Notes: generated by a model from the letters alone, not told the origin. 64,000 nucleotides of DNA from Curtobacterium sp. Leaf261 (GCF_001422205.1 NZ_LMMJ01000004.1:82510-146509), one strand, 5' to 3'; positions 8,941-17,599 are shown, counted from the first letter of the stretch. Program-made: numbers and translations.

Positions 8941-9510
8941 ATGCTGATCGGATATGCCCGCGTCTCGACCTCCGGACAGGACCTCGCGGCATAGCGGGAC
9001 GGATTGCACGCTCTCGGCGTCGAAGATCAGAACGTGCACGTCGACCACGGCATGTCGGGAACGTCGCGTGAACGTCCTGGCCTCCGCACCGCCCTCGCAG
9101 CGGTCCGCGCGGGCGACACTCTCGTCGTCACGAAGCTCGATCGCCTCGCTCGTTCTCTCCGAGACGCCACCGACATCGCGGACGAACTCACCAAGAAGGG
9201 CGTCGCACTCAACCTCGGGGGAGCGGTCTACGATCCGACGGACCCCGTGGGCCGGCTCCTGTTCAACGTCCTCGGAATGGTCGCGGAGTTCGAAGCCGAC
9301 CTCATCCGGGCCCGCACCCGTGAGGGCATGGCGATCGCGAAGGCCGCCGGGAAGCTCCGCGGCGGTAAGCCCAAGCTCAACACGACGCAAGAGAAGCACC
9401 TGGTCGAGCTGCACCGCGCCGGCACCCACACCACCAGCGACCTCGCCGAGCTGTTTGGAGTCGCGCGAGCGACCGTCTACCGGGCCGTCCACCGCGCCGA
9501 TCCGAAGTAG
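8941..9510 (+). pseudogene. Serine recombinase (resolvase/invertase) with amber codon 18
   Basis: The frame gives MLIGYARVSTSGQDLAA, then TAG at 8992, then RDGLHALGVEDQN through to 9510. The motif needs Gln there, so one C-to-T change (CAG to TAG) explains the stop. Catalytic Ser10 is in YARVSTSGQ; further motifs are LVVTKLDRLARSLRD, the FNVLGMVAEFEADLIRARTREG helix and a C-terminal helix-turn-helix (TTSDLAELFGVARATVYRAV). Total 189 codons, normal for Hin/Gin-type enzymes. No invertible segment is obvious next to it. Confidence 0.85.
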
Positions 9511-9568
9511 CAAGCAGGCGCCGCGGCGACTAGTCACCGGTTGCGGGACGTCAACGTATGCTCAGCGC

Positions 9569-10075
9569 ATGACCGTCCGGCGCGTCTTCGACTTCATCGG
9601 CGTCACAGAGCCCAAGAGTGAGCGGAAGAACGACGGCACTGGTCCGGACGGACGCTGGGCGGTACCAATCCGTCACGTCTTCCCATGGTGATACGTCGCT
9701 GGCGCAGTCGTGACCGTTGGTGTTCTGATCCTGCTGAACCCCGACGGTAGCCAAGCAATGCTTGCCTTCTGTGGCCCGACCATCGGTATCGCCGTACGCG
9801 ATCGCGAGAAGACCGCACGCACCCGGCTCGACCAGGGGCTCCCAGTCGACCGGGCATCACTGCTTTCGCCGCGATGGCTCGAACCGGTCTGTGCGGTACT
9901 GCTGTCCGTGTTCGCGATCGGCGCCGGCCTGCTACTCGACGCACTGTTCGGCAACCGAACGTTCGTCACGGTCTGGGTCGGCACGGCCTTCTTCGCCGGC
10001 AGTGTCCTCGGATTCCTCCTGCTCATCGTGGTCCTTCGAGCGCGACGTCACCGTCGGCGGACAGTCACTCCCTGA
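9569..10075 (+). pseudogene. Small membrane protein of the RRVLDFLG family, opal stop
   Basis: Starts MTVRRVFDFIGVTEPKSE, like the genes at 11946 and 63862, but the frame has TGA at 9689 (after HVFPW). The same frame then continues without interruption as YVAGAVVTVGVLILLNP to 10075 with three more hydrophobic segments. A TATGCT box (9557) lies six bases before the ATG. Either one nonsense mutation inactivated the gene or a shorter protein begins at GTG 9710. Confidence 0.6.
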
Positions 10076-10141
10076 CAGACCCCCAATCCGTCTGGGCTGC
10101 CGGTGAACCACTGAGGCGAACTCAAGCGGTAGGTTCGCGAC

Positions 10142-10345
10142 ATGGACGCTGTCAGCGCGAAGGTGCTGGGTTCCATCGCGCTCGTCTTCGGCGTCGTGTT
10201 CGTCTCGACGTCGGTCGTACGTCTCACACGAGCCGACGTAGATCTGCTGCTTGTGCTGCTCAACACGGCTCTGGGCATCCTGTGGCTCGGCGCCGGGGCG
10301 TGGTTGTGGCGCTTCGGGCTCCGCAATTCGGACGGTGGCCGGTAG
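10142..10345 (+). CDS. Two-helix small membrane protein, family A copy 1
   Basis: 67 aa: MDAVSAKVLGSIALVFGVVF, a short loop with RLTRADVD, a second helix LLLVLLNTALGILWLGAGAW and a basic tail. Near-identical to the gene at 38475-38678, related to 44475-44666. A TAGGTT box ends six bases before the ATG with no ribosome site, so it is probably leaderless. The stop codon TAG is part of a copy of the dispersed palindrome. Function unknown. Confidence 0.7.
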   Translation: MDAVSAKVLGSIALVFGVVFVSTSVVRLTRADVDLLLVLLNTALGILWLGAGAWLWRFGLRNSDGGR

Positions 10346-10362
10346 CCGATCCGCTGGCGGAC
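10338..10362. repeat. Dispersed palindrome copy (imperfect), stop of 10142 gene
   Basis: CCGGTAGCCGAT then CCGCTGGCGGA. Left arm intact, right arm degenerate; supplies TAG 10343-10345. Confidence 0.7.
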
Positions 10363-10384
10363 TCAGACCAGTTCCGAACTCCGT

Positions 10385-10600
10385 TTACCCGAGCAGTAGT
10401 CCGAAGCCGAGCAGGAAGGCGAACGGCGACAGGACGAAGAGGAACACGATGAGGGCGATGGTGGCAGCCGTCACCACGGCGGCGCTCGTGGTGACGAAGG
10501 ACAGGAGGCTGATGAGGCCGACTGCTCGCCTCACGTCGCCGCCGGCCGCGACGGTCGTGGTCGCCTCCTCGAGGAGGTCGCGCATCGGGTCATCGCTCAC
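10385..10600 (-). CDS. Hypothetical membrane protein, 71 aa
   Basis: From the GTG at 10600: VSDDPMRDLLEEATTTVAAG, then two hydrophobic stretches (VGLISLLSFVTTSAAVVTAA and LIVFLFVLSPFAFLLGFGLL). On the minus strand TACCCT lies six bases before the GTG, matching the leaderless pattern of its neighbours. The family is not recognised. Confidence 0.6.
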   Translation of the reverse strand: MSDDPMRDLLEEATTTVAAGGDVRRAVGLISLLSFVTTSAAVVTAATIALIVFLFVLSPFAFLLGFGLLLG

Positions 10601-10697
10601 ATTGCCAGGGTACGGAGAACATGACGAACGGTCGACGCCGTGCGGGGGAGAGTGTGTCCACAGGCGTGGTAGGTGCTGGCGACGTGGGCCGTGGTCG

Positions 10698-10722
10698 TGT
10701 CCCGGTAGCCGATCGTCATCCG
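10698..10722. repeat. Dispersed palindrome, left arm
   Basis: GTCCCGGTAGCCGATCG is kept; the right half has diverged. Confidence 0.65.
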
Positions 10723-10823
10723 CGCGTTCCCCTCCGCTCGCCCGAGGCGCCATCCGAGTCTTTCCTATCGATTGCCAGTCGGGACGACGGGCCAAGGTTG
10801 GGTGGTGATGAGAAACTGACGTC

Positions 10824-11237
10824 ATGACGAAGCGTGCACGAGGGCTTGAGGACTTCGGTGGACAAAAAGTTGCTGGATCCCGTAACTTGTCCGGCCGGTT
10901 CGCCGTTCGTCCCGGCACCTTCAACCTTGCCGGCGAGTTGTTCACGCCAGCGGGAAACCGGCTGTCTCGCCTCGAGACGGATATCAGCGAGGAGGCCGCG
11001 GGGATGTTAGTGCGCGACGGAGCCGAGGTAGCATTCGAGGCTTGCGGCTGCGGGGGTGGCGGACAGTGCAAGCCCTACTGGCCCGAAAGGCCCAAAATCA
11101 AGGCGCTTTCGAGGTCCTCGCTTCCGCAGATAAGTCCCCGCCCGACCTCTCCCACGTGGATTGATGTATGGGCAGGTGACGGTACGACCGCCGTCTTCTG
11201 CCACGGTGACGTCCGCTGGGGTTCAATGCTGCCGTGA
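10824..11237 (+). CDS. Hypothetical protein with a Cys/Gly cluster
   Basis: 137 aa from the ATG at 10824. The middle reads VRDGAEVAFEACGCGGGGQC, then KPYW; three Cys among glycines suggest a metal site. The C-terminus (PTWIDVWAGDGTTAVFCHGDVRWG) has balanced composition unlike a random frame. No family recognised. It lies among recombinase debris and may be cargo. Confidence 0.55.
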   Translation: MTKRARGLEDFGGQKVAGSRNLSGRFAVRPGTFNLAGELFTPAGNRLSRLETDISEEAAGMLVRDGAEVAFEACGCGGGGQCKPYWPERPKIKALSRSSLPQISPRPTSPTWIDVWAGDGTTAVFCHGDVRWGSMLP

Positions 11238-11280
11238 GCTGTGCCATCGAGGCTCGGCAGTGACCCCGGGGCTAGTCGAC

Positions 11281-11296
11281 GTCCGGTAGCCGATCC
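11281..11296. repeat. Dispersed palindrome half joined to recombinase fragment
   Basis: GTCCGGTAGCCGATCC runs straight into the truncated recombinase at 11296. Confidence 0.75.
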
Positions 11297-11501
11297 GTGC
11301 CCGGACGCGGGAGGGCATGGCGATCGCGAAGGCCGCCGGCAAGCTTCGCGGCCGCAAGCCCAAGCTCACCCCCCCCCGCAGGAGGAGCACCTCGTGCAGC
11401 TCCACCGCACGGGCGAGCACACCACGAGCAAGATCGCCGAGCTCTCCGGAGTCGCCCGGTCGACGGTCTATCGTGCGATCCAACGAGGGGAACAATCATG
11501 A
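11286..11501 (+). pseudogene. Serine recombinase C-terminal fragment fused to a palindrome copy
   Basis: Matches the last third of the recombinase at 8941: ARTREGMAIAKAAGKLRG, RKPKLTP, then after a nine-C run the frame shifts to QEEHLVQLHRTGEHTTSKIA and ELSGVARSTVYRAIQRGEQS. The left end is cut exactly inside a half copy of the dispersed palindrome (11281-11295), sharing GATCCG. The whole N-terminal catalytic domain is missing. Confidence 0.8.
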
Positions 11502-11884
11502 ATGAGTATGAAGGTTGGGCTGATTCCGATTTGGTTCATGTCGAGCTGACGAACTCCGAGCGGCGGGTGCTGCTGCAAGGGCTCTTCCAGTGGGGTGGTC
11601 CTGCGAGCCTGAAAGACCCGCTGGCCATCGCGATGGGTTTCGCGAGCAAGGCTGACTTCTTCGCTGTAGCCAAGGAGCTACAGGCTCGTTTGGAGCAGGA
11701 GGCTCCGTTGCGTCGGATCGACTGGAAACGGGTTCTCCTCGCCACAGAGATCGTATTCATGTCCGACGTCGTGGGTGCCGGCTACGAATGGGAGACGGTC
11801 ACCGGCTTAGGCGATGACGAAACTCTCCGCACGCTTCGCAGCCTTCAAGTCCGTCTCCTGAAGGCCTATGCCGTGCCTAGGTGA
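11498..11884 (+). CDS. Hypothetical protein, 128 aa
   Basis: MNEYEGWADSDLVHVELTNS starts at an ATG overlapping the recombinase-fragment stop by four bases (ATGA). Soluble, helical, acidic; LLQGLFQWGGPASLKDPLAI and GLGDDETLRTLRSLQVRLL stand out. Codon use fits the genome. Family not recognised. Confidence 0.6.
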   Translation: MNEYEGWADSDLVHVELTNSERRVLLQGLFQWGGPASLKDPLAIAMGFASKADFFAVAKELQARLEQEAPLRRIDWKRVLLATEIVFMSDVVGAGYEWETVTGLGDDETLRTLRSLQVRLLKAYAVPR

Positions 11885-11945
11885 CGACAGGCCTGACCCA
11901 GTGGGGGATCGAGCACCGGGCTGCTTTACGCCGTACGCTCGCCGC

Positions 11946-12197
11946 ATGCGACGCGTTCTCGACTTCCTCGGCATCACCCGGGCCAAGGGATCACCTCGCC
12001 CCAAGCTGCTCACGGCGATCGTCGGTGGGTTCGGCTTGTTCCTCGTCATCTTCGGCGGCGCGGTGATAGCGGGGAACGTGGAGTCCGGCCGCCCCATGCC
12101 AATCTGGATCGGTGGCGCACTGATCGCGGTTGGCCTGGTGTGCTGGATCGTCGAAGCCGTTTTGAGTAGTCGCACGGCCGGCGGGCCGGCTCAGTAG
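11946..12197 (+). CDS. Small membrane protein, RRVLDFLG family copy 2
   Basis: 83 aa: MRRVLDFLGITRAKGSPRPK, then two membrane helices (LFLVIFGGAVIAGN and LIAVGLVCWIVEAVL). Over 90% identical in DNA and protein to 63608-63862 in the opposite orientation, with a related broken gene at 9569. TACGCT lies six bases before the ATG (leaderless). Its TAG stop lies inside a palindrome copy. Confidence 0.75.
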   Translation: MRRVLDFLGITRAKGSPRPKLLTAIVGGFGLFLVIFGGAVIAGNVESGRPMPIWIGGALIAVGLVCWIVEAVLSSRTAGGPAQ

Positions 12198-12417
12198 CCG
12201 ATGAGCTGACGGCCGTAGACCCACCGGATGATTGGGTATCGATGAGGAAGCCCAGAAGCAGGAGGACGATTCCCGCCACCGCTACAACAGTGACGAGCTC
12301 GCGGAGCGTCCTCTGTGGTCGCTCACCGGGCTGCGTGGGTCGAGCAACGAAGAACACGCAAAGCACGGACAGGAGGACCAAGGCGAGGCCGATTGCGGCT
12401 AACGAGGCACACCGCAT
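12046..12417 (-). CDS. Possible two-helix membrane protein, 3' end uncertain
   Basis: Begins MRCASLAAIGLALVLLSVLC, then FFVARPTQPGERPQRTLREL and a second helix VVAVAGIVLLLLGFLIDTQS. That part looks real, but the frame then runs antisense through the gene at 11946-12197, with Arg-rich composition. The natural end was probably near 12210, so the stop may have been lost. Confidence 0.4.
   Translation of the reverse strand: MRCASLAAIGLALVLLSVLCVFFVARPTQPGERPQRTLRELVTVVAVAGIVLLLLGFLIDTQSSGGSTAVSSSATEPARRPCDYSKRLRRSSTPGQPRSVRHRSRLAWGGRTPRSPLSPRRRR
12188..12212. repeat. Dispersed palindrome copy, stop of 11946 gene
   Basis: CTCAGTAGCCGATGAGCTGAC; supplies the TAG of the RRVLDFLG gene. Confidence 0.7.
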
Positions 12418-12519
12418 GTAACCACGGCTGTTTAGCGAAGGGCCGACCCGACACCCATCAGGGAATCGGTCGGAGAGCGCGTGTCGTGGCTAGCGAGTGA
12501 CCATGGTCCCCTTCTCGGT

Positions 12520-12629
12520 TGCACTGCCCCCAAGGAGGCGGCGGTTCCCTCCCCGTCTGGATTTGAATTCCGATCGTCGTCGTCGTGATCGTCGCGGCGG
12601 TCATCTTGTTTGTTCGGCGCAGCAACTGA
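12520..12629 (+). pseudogene. Degenerate copy of the one-helix protein found at 46433
   Basis: The frame reads GGGSLPVWI, a TGA, then IPIVVVVIVAAVILFVRRSN and a stop. This parallels PVWLMVAAVVVIVIVGVVGV of the intact gene at 46433-46579 and is likewise followed directly by a palindrome copy. Confidence 0.45.
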
Positions 12630-12631
12630 TG

Positions 12632-12663
12632 GCGTCCCGGTAGCCGATCGGCTATCGGGACGC
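12632..12663. repeat. Dispersed palindrome, type copy
   Basis: Arms GTCCCGGTAGCC (12634-12645) and GGCTATCGGGAC (12650-12661) around GATC, extended by GC on both sides: 32 bases with a single G-T pair, which can still pair as G-U in RNA. Confidence 0.9.
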
Positions 12664-12684
12664 ACGGGCCATGATGGATCTTGC

Positions 12685-13818
12685 ATGCGGCAGACTTCGC
12701 TTGTGCGTTTTTTTCCATGGCGGAGCCGGGGTGTCGAGGACCAGAATCCCGTACGACTTCCACAGGATGTCCGGTTCGACGACCAGCGGGGACGGGCGAG
12801 GCCCGAGACGCTAACCGCTGACGCAGCAACCTACGCCGCGATGCACGCCGCCGCGGTGACGTCGGACGATTTCGAAGCCAGGGCGACCGCGTTGTGGGGC
12901 CTCGTGGAGCGGGGGTCCGCCTCCTTGGGGTGGGTGGCCGCGGGCCTGACCTCCACCAACGAGGATGTACGGGCGGACGCATTGGGAGTCCTGGATCGGA
13001 TCGGCGCCCCCGAAACGTGGTTGCCGATGCTTTCACGCGTCGCTGATGAGCTCCATGAGGGTGAGGCGCGCGATGTCCTCGACGAGATGCTGATGCGACT
13101 CGCCGGGGAGACCACGTCCGAGGCGCTGCCCATCAACCCTGGCTTGCTTTTTAACGGCCGGTTTGACGCCTTCACGCAGGCCATCGCGTTCATCGACGCC
13201 CCACTTGCCGCGGTGGAAGCCGCCGACCGCTCATGGGCTCGGTACATCGAAGACCACGGCGCGGGGAGGAGAACGTTCCGACCGGTGAGTGGGTTGCTCG
13301 AGGTGGCGTTGAGTCAATTCGAACCAGTGACGTACGGTGTCGCAGGCGCGCTCTTCCTGGCCACCAACTCGGATTGGACCGCGGCCTTCAGCCGCTCCGG
13401 CGACATCATGTTCGCAGAGACGCTCGGAAATCGGATGCAGCGCCGGAGCTTGCGGACCTTCTTCTCTCCGCACATCGCACGAGATGGTCACCCCGTCAGG
13501 TATGGCCACCGCGTCTTCGCACTCGCCGACGGACACGGTCAGTCCCGCACGTTGGAGGCGTCGTTTCAATCCAGGTGGGAGTGGGACGCCCTTGGACAGC
13601 CGCTGCCGTTCGAACGCGTCAACGTGGCGACGGCGAAGCGGATCCCGGATCGTCTGACCCTCGAGGACATCAACGCGTACTGCGAGCACCTCGGCATCCA
13701 GCGGAGTGATCCGTTGTTCTACGGACCGGCTGGCTTCATCGTTGAGCAAGACCGAAGCGAGTGGCTCAGAACGCCACGCATGATGACAAGCGCTGAATGG
13801 CTCCGCCACCACTCTTGA
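12685..13818 (+). CDS. Hypothetical protein with HEAT-like N-terminal region
   Basis: 377 aa from the ATG at 12685. Residues ~45-150 look like helical repeats (RATALWGLVERGSASLGWV, VRADALGVLDRIGAPETWLP). The rest is a mixed globular domain with FRPVSGLLEVALSQFEPVTY and DRLTLEDINAYCEHLGIQ near the end. No catalytic motif identified. It directly follows the perfect palindrome at 12632. Upstream frame to 12610 has no good start. Confidence 0.65.
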   Translation: MRQTSLVRFFPWRSRGVEDQNPVRLPQDVRFDDQRGRARPETLTADAATYAAMHAAAVTSDDFEARATALWGLVERGSASLGWVAAGLTSTNEDVRADALGVLDRIGAPETWLPMLSRVADELHEGEARDVLDEMLMRLAGETTSEALPINPGLLFNGRFDAFTQAIAFIDAPLAAVEAADRSWARYIEDHGAGRRTFRPVSGLLEVALSQFEPVTYGVAGALFLATNSDWTAAFSRSGDIMFAETLGNRMQRRSLRTFFSPHIARDGHPVRYGHRVFALADGHGQSRTLEASFQSRWEWDALGQPLPFERVNVATAKRIPDRLTLEDINAYCEHLGIQRSDPLFYGPAGFIVEQDRSEWLRTPRMMTSAEWLRHHS

Positions 13819-13952
13819 CAGAAAACCCTAGAAGTGGGTTGCCGTAGCCTGTATGTTCGACCGGCCGGACGGCTTCCGGATGCTCCTACCCCGTTCAAGC
13901 AGTTTAGTAGAAGATCGCCATCCGGACGCCGGCGCCGGTTGGTCCAGCGCGC

Positions 13953-14426
13953 TCACGGTCGCGGATGGGCGTCGTGGGAGTGGTTCGGTTCGGATGCGAA
14001 GGCTTGTTCATAGATGTCGCAGACGACCGCGGCCTTGGCGTCGTTGTAGCGCACGCCCTTGTCGGCGCTCACGGCCTCCGCCTTCGCGTCTGCGAAGGCC
14101 TGTCGGTCCTCGGGGCGGGATCGCAACCACTCCGCGAACAGGCGGTGCCGTTGCGGCTCCACTGCCTCTGGCTGCCACACGTGCAGGTTGGTGTCGGGAT
14201 TGCCGAGGGTGAGCTGCCGGTGTGCAGCACCTGCGATCACGTCGCGGAAGACCAGACGGAACCCGACGGCCTCGAGCTTCGGCAGCCAGGCTCGTTCATC
14301 GAGGACGTCAGGCACGAGCAGGTCGGCGTCAATGACCGGCTTGGCGATCATGCCGGGCACGGCTGTGGAGCCGACGTGCCAGACGGCGTGACCAGCGCCG
14401 AGCGCACCCACGACGAGGTCGCGCAC
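13953..14426 (-). CDS. GrpB-family nucleotidyltransferase-like protein, 5' end doubtful
   Basis: Has the GrpB signature VWHVGSTAVPGMIAKPVIDA with D-x-D-type residues and ends KGVRYNDAKAAVVCDIYEQA. The usual GrpB start (YDPRWAE) is encoded in the same frame upstream of the GTG at 14426, but no ATG, GTG or TTG precedes it, so the original start codon appears lost. The family has a nucleotidyltransferase fold of unknown substrate. Confidence 0.7.
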   Translation of the reverse strand: MRDLVVGALGAGHAVWHVGSTAVPGMIAKPVIDADLLVPDVLDERAWLPKLEAVGFRLVFRDVIAGAAHRQLTLGNPDTNLHVWQPEAVEPQRHRLFAEWLRSRPEDRQAFADAKAEAVSADKGVRYNDAKAAVVCDIYEQAFASEPNHSHDAHPRP

Positions 14427-14693
14427 GCACGCGAACGACTCGGCCCACCGCGGGTCGTAGGCCCGTGGGGAGCCGGGGTCGGTCTGTCGAAATGCGACGC
14501 GCTGCGACTGACGGGCGGCGTTCGGTCGGCGACGAACGGGCGCCAGAAAGGGTGTTTGGCCACGGTCACACCATGAACCCTCATGCGTCTCACCAGCCGA
14601 TCCTCAGGCGGGACGGGCGGGCTTAGGTTATGCGCTTTGAGATCGATGCTCGTCGTTCTGCCGCTTGCCGGGCAGAGATGTGTCTAATGAAAT

Positions 14694-14984
14694 GTGACGA
14701 TGAACGGCCGCGGCCCGATCGACATCTGCTTCACGGCGACGCTGGGGAAAATGCGTGAGGGGGACGCCTGGACATCCGTCCAACTCCTCGACTCGGCCGT
14801 GATCTTTGGCACGAGGGTCCTTGTCAAGGTCGCGGGCACGATCGACGGTGAACCGTTCCGGAGCGCGTTCATGGCCCTGGGCGACGGCACCCATAAACTG
14901 CCGGTCGCCGCCGCTGTCCGCAGGAGCATCGGCAAGACCGACGGCTACGACGTCGCCGTCCACCTCACTGAACGACTGAACTGA
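14694..14984 (+). CDS. DUF1905-type small protein
   Basis: 96 aa. [39 protein letters not shown], and [20 protein letters not shown] follow the DUF1905 beta-barrel pattern. Starts GTG 14694 or ATG 14700 are in frame. Function of the family unknown. Stands alone between divergent and convergent genes. Confidence 0.65.
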   Translation: MTMNGRGPIDICFTATLGKMREGDAWTSVQLLDSAVIFGTRVLVKVAGTIDGEPFRSAFMALGDGTHKLPVAAAVRRSIGKTDGYDVAVHLTERLN

Positions 14985-15060
14985 CACCGGAGCTACTCGG
15001 TCATCATTGAAGGTCCTGGCCGCGGGACAGTCTCGTGGCGCGCGCCCCAGCGGGCGCTGC

Positions 15061-15513
15061 CTAGCTGTGGGTCGTGTTCGCGCGCATCTCGTCGACGGTC
15101 AGCCCCGGGGCGCCGCCGGCTGCCGCCTCCGGGTCCATCCAGACGAAGTCCCAGTGGTGGCCGTCGAGGTCGTCGAAGCTCTTGGAGTACATGAAGCCGT
15201 GGTCCTGCTCGCCGGCGCTCGTCGCGCCGGCAGCGAGGGCCTTCTCGTGGATCGAGTCAACCTCTTCCTTGCTCTCGGCGCTGAGGGCGAGCTGCACCTC
15301 GGTCGAGGTAGTGGCATCGATGATCGACTTGCTCGTGAACTCGGCGAAGAACTCGTGCGTGAGCAACATCGCGGTGATCGTGTCGCTGATGACAACGCTC
15401 ACGGCGTTCTCGTCGCTGAAGCCCTCGTTGATCGAGTAGCCGAGCGACTCAAAGAACGATCGTGACCGAGCCGGGTCGCTGACGGCGAGGTTGACAAAGA
15501 TCGTGGTGGGCAT
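15061..15513 (-). CDS. VOC-superfamily (glyoxalase-like) protein
   Basis: 150 aa: MPTTIFVNLAVSDPARSRSF, FFESLGYSINEGFSDENAVS, and a C-terminal GHHWDFVWMDPEA typical of the PhnB/lactoylglutathione-lyase-like branch. A paired beta-alpha-beta-beta-beta fold with a metal site is expected. Such proteins often sit with DUF1801 genes, as here. AGAGGCG lies upstream of the ATG. Confidence 0.85.
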   Translation of the reverse strand: MPTTIFVNLAVSDPARSRSFFESLGYSINEGFSDENAVSVVISDTITAMLLTHEFFAEFTSKSIIDATTSTEVQLALSAESKEEVDSIHEKALAAGATSAGEQDHGFMYSKSFDDLDGHHWDFVWMDPEAAAGGAPGLTVDEMRANTTHS

Positions 15514-15588
15514 TGTGTCGCCTCTCTTCCCCTGACGCTGGCCGCCTGTCGCGGCCGGTCGAGTCGTGTCGCTGTCAGGACGCCCCGG

Positions 15589-15972
15589 TCACTTCTTGCC
15601 GCGCACGGCTCTCTTGCTTGCATTGAACACGATCGCGGCACGCACCAGGGCTGCAAGAGCGTCTTCAGGGATCACGTCGCCTTCAGAGAACTCCACTGAG
15701 CGGCGTTGGTTGCCTCCGAGCTCGCCGTTGAAGATGCCGGCCGGGTCGTCGAGGGAGGCGCCGTACATGAACCCGAGCTTGACTTTCTTCTTGAAGATGT
15801 TCCCGACGACGAGGATGCCGTCGAGCTCCCAGACGGGTGCCCCCATCCATTTCCACTCTTCAATGATCCCCGCGTCGACGCCCAGGATGATCCGGCGCGC
15901 GTCAGCAAGAACAGCCCCGCGCCAGTCAGGGTGCGCAGCGATCAGGGCATTGATCTCATCGTGAGGAACCAT
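15589..15972 (-). CDS. DUF1801-domain protein
   Basis: 127 aa with features of the DUF1801 (YdhG-like) fold: VDAGIIEEWKWMGAPVWELD, KKKVKLGFMYGASLDDPAGI and FNGELGGNQRRSVEF. Members are sometimes called iron chaperones by homology to frataxin-like folds; the role is unproven. It is transcribed toward the VOC gene with a 75-base gap. Confidence 0.85.
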   Translation of the reverse strand: MVPHDEINALIAAHPDWRGAVLADARRIILGVDAGIIEEWKWMGAPVWELDGILVVGNIFKKKVKLGFMYGASLDDPAGIFNGELGGNQRRSVEFSEGDVIPEDALAALVRAAIVFNASKRAVRGKK

Positions 15973-16163
15973 GCGTACTTTCTACGGCAACTAGAGACCG
16001 ACCTTGCACAGACGGCACTCACGGGGACATCGCATTGGAAGTGTCCTTTTTTCGTGTCGCGAGGCTTAGCCAAATTGCGCACCGTCAGAAGGGCCGCGTC
16101 AAATCTCAATAAGGGATAAGCAGACGCGCCTAAAAAGGGGGTTGGCCAACCGATTGGAGCCCC

Positions 16164-16341
16164 GTGACCATCCCCTCCCATGACTGCCCCAAGTGTCATT
16201 CGCACTCTTCCATGCACGCCAGCCTTGCCCCCTGGTGCGGGAAAGCCAGCGATCCACTGGTCATGCCTGCGTTGCGGCCATGGATACGACACCACTGAGG
16301 ACTACTGGGCGATCAACGCGCTTCTCGCGCACGGGAGCTAA
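16164..16341 (+). pseudogene. Short zinc-ribbon protein broken by a frameshift
   Basis: GTG at 16164 opens VTIPSHDCPKCHSHSSMHA; after a CCCCC run the continuation in the +1 frame reads PGAGKPAIHWSCLRCGHGYD and on to the TAA at 16339. Together the pieces give CPKC plus CLRC zinc knuckles in one ~58-aa protein. The homopolymer makes either mutation or sequencing error plausible. Confidence 0.5.
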
Positions 16342-16405
16342 CTCGCACCGCTGATCAACGGTCACGCCTTCCGTCGCGACGTGAAAGCGAGTTACTGGCC
16401 ACACG

Positions 16406-16438
16406 CAGAAGGCGAGGTGCTGGGCACCTCGCCTTCTG
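16406..16438. terminator. Perfect 15-bp hairpin terminator
   Basis: CAGAAGGCGAGGTGC (16406-16420) pairs fully with GCACCTCGCCTTCTG (16424-16438) around a TGG loop. It sits ten bases beyond the stop of the minus-strand dehydrogenase and can act in both directions. Confidence 0.85.
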
Positions 16439-16447
16439 GCCTTTGCC

Positions 16448-17599
16448 TCAGTTGGCGACGGCGGGGTGGAGCACTACCTTGGTCCAGCCGTCGTCGCGGG
16501 CGTCGAAGTGCTTGTACGCGTCAGGTGCCTGCTCGAGGGGCAGGTCATGGCTGACGATGAACGACGGGCTGATCTTGTCCGCAGCGATCAGGTCGCGGAG
16601 TTGCCGGTTGTACTTCTTCACCGGGGCCTGTCCCGTTCCGACCGAGATGCCCTTGAACCACAGCAGGCCCCAGTCCAGGGCGAACTGGCCCTTCTGGGCG
16701 AGTTCGTCGGAGGAGTTTGGGTCCTCGGGAACGTAGACGCCGACGACACCGATGTGCCCGGTGAAGCGAACGGAGGCGATGAGGCGGTTCATGATGAGGT
16801 TGGGCACCTCCTTGCCGCCTTCTCCGTGGCCCTGGTACCCGACGCACTCGAGACCGGCGTCGACTCCGAGGCCGAGGGTCTGGTCCAGGACGAACTGCAC
16901 CGGGTCGACCTTGGAGTCGTCGACTGCGATGGCCCCGACGGACTCGGCGAGCTTGAGCCGGTCGGCCTGGTGGTCCACGATCATGACCTTGGCTGCGCCC
17001 TTGACCTGGCAGCTGAGGGCGGCCATCAGGCCCACGGGGCCGGCGCCGTAGATGACGACGCTGTCGCCGGGCTTGACCTGGGCGAGCTCCGCGGCGTGCC
17101 AGCCCGTGGGCAGGATGTCGGAGAGCATGACGTAGTCGTTCTCCTTCTCGACGGAGTCCTCACCAAGACGAAGGGCGTTGAAGTCGCCGAAGGGCACACG
17201 CAGGAGTTCAGCTTGGCCGCCCTGGTAAGGGCCCATGTCGGCGAAGCCGAAGGCGGCGCCGGCATAGGAGGGCTCCGGCTGCATTGTCAGGCAGTAGCTG
17301 GTCATGCCCTTCTCGCAGTTCTTGCAGTGCCCACACGCGATGTTGAAAGGCAGAACCACTCGCTCGCCGACCTTGACCTTGTCGACGCCGGCACCCACCT
17401 CGATGACTTCTCCGAGGTTCTCGTGTCCGAATGCACGTCCCGTCTCGAAGTCGGTCCGGCCCTCGTACATGTGCAGGTCCGAGCCGCAGATGTTCGTGGC
17501 CGTGACCTTGATCAAGATGTCCGTGGGGGCTTCGATCTTCGCGTCCTCGACCTCGTCGACGCTGACGTTCTTCGGGCCGTGGTAGATCAGTGCTCTCAT
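16448..17599 (-). CDS. Zinc-dependent dehydrogenase, glutathione-independent formaldehyde dehydrogenase type
   Basis: 383 aa from the ATG at 17599 with a clear AAGGAG site. Catalytic zinc ligands lie in ICGSDLHMYEGR and FGHEN; the structural-zinc lobe has CGHCKNCEKGMTSYC; the NAD site is VVIYGAGPVG. Residues QTLGLGVDAGLECVGY and the insertion typical of FdhA separate it from ordinary alcohol dehydrogenases. It probably oxidises formaldehyde or other aldehydes with NAD+. It shares direction with the alcohol dehydrogenase upstream. Confidence 0.85.
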   Translation of the reverse strand: MRALIYHGPKNVSVDEVEDAKIEAPTDILIKVTATNICGSDLHMYEGRTDFETGRAFGHENLGEVIEVGAGVDKVKVGERVVLPFNIACGHCKNCEKGMTSYCLTMQPEPSYAGAAFGFADMGPYQGGQAELLRVPFGDFNALRLGEDSVEKENDYVMLSDILPTGWHAAELAQVKPGDSVVIYGAGPVGLMAALSCQVKGAAKVMIVDHQADRLKLAESVGAIAVDDSKVDPVQFVLDQTLGLGVDAGLECVGYQGHGEGGKEVPNLIMNRLIASVRFTGHIGVVGVYVPEDPNSSDELAQKGQFALDWGLLWFKGISVGTGQAPVKKYNRQLRDLIAADKISPSFIVSHDLPLEQAPDAYKHFDARDDGWTKVVLHPAVAN

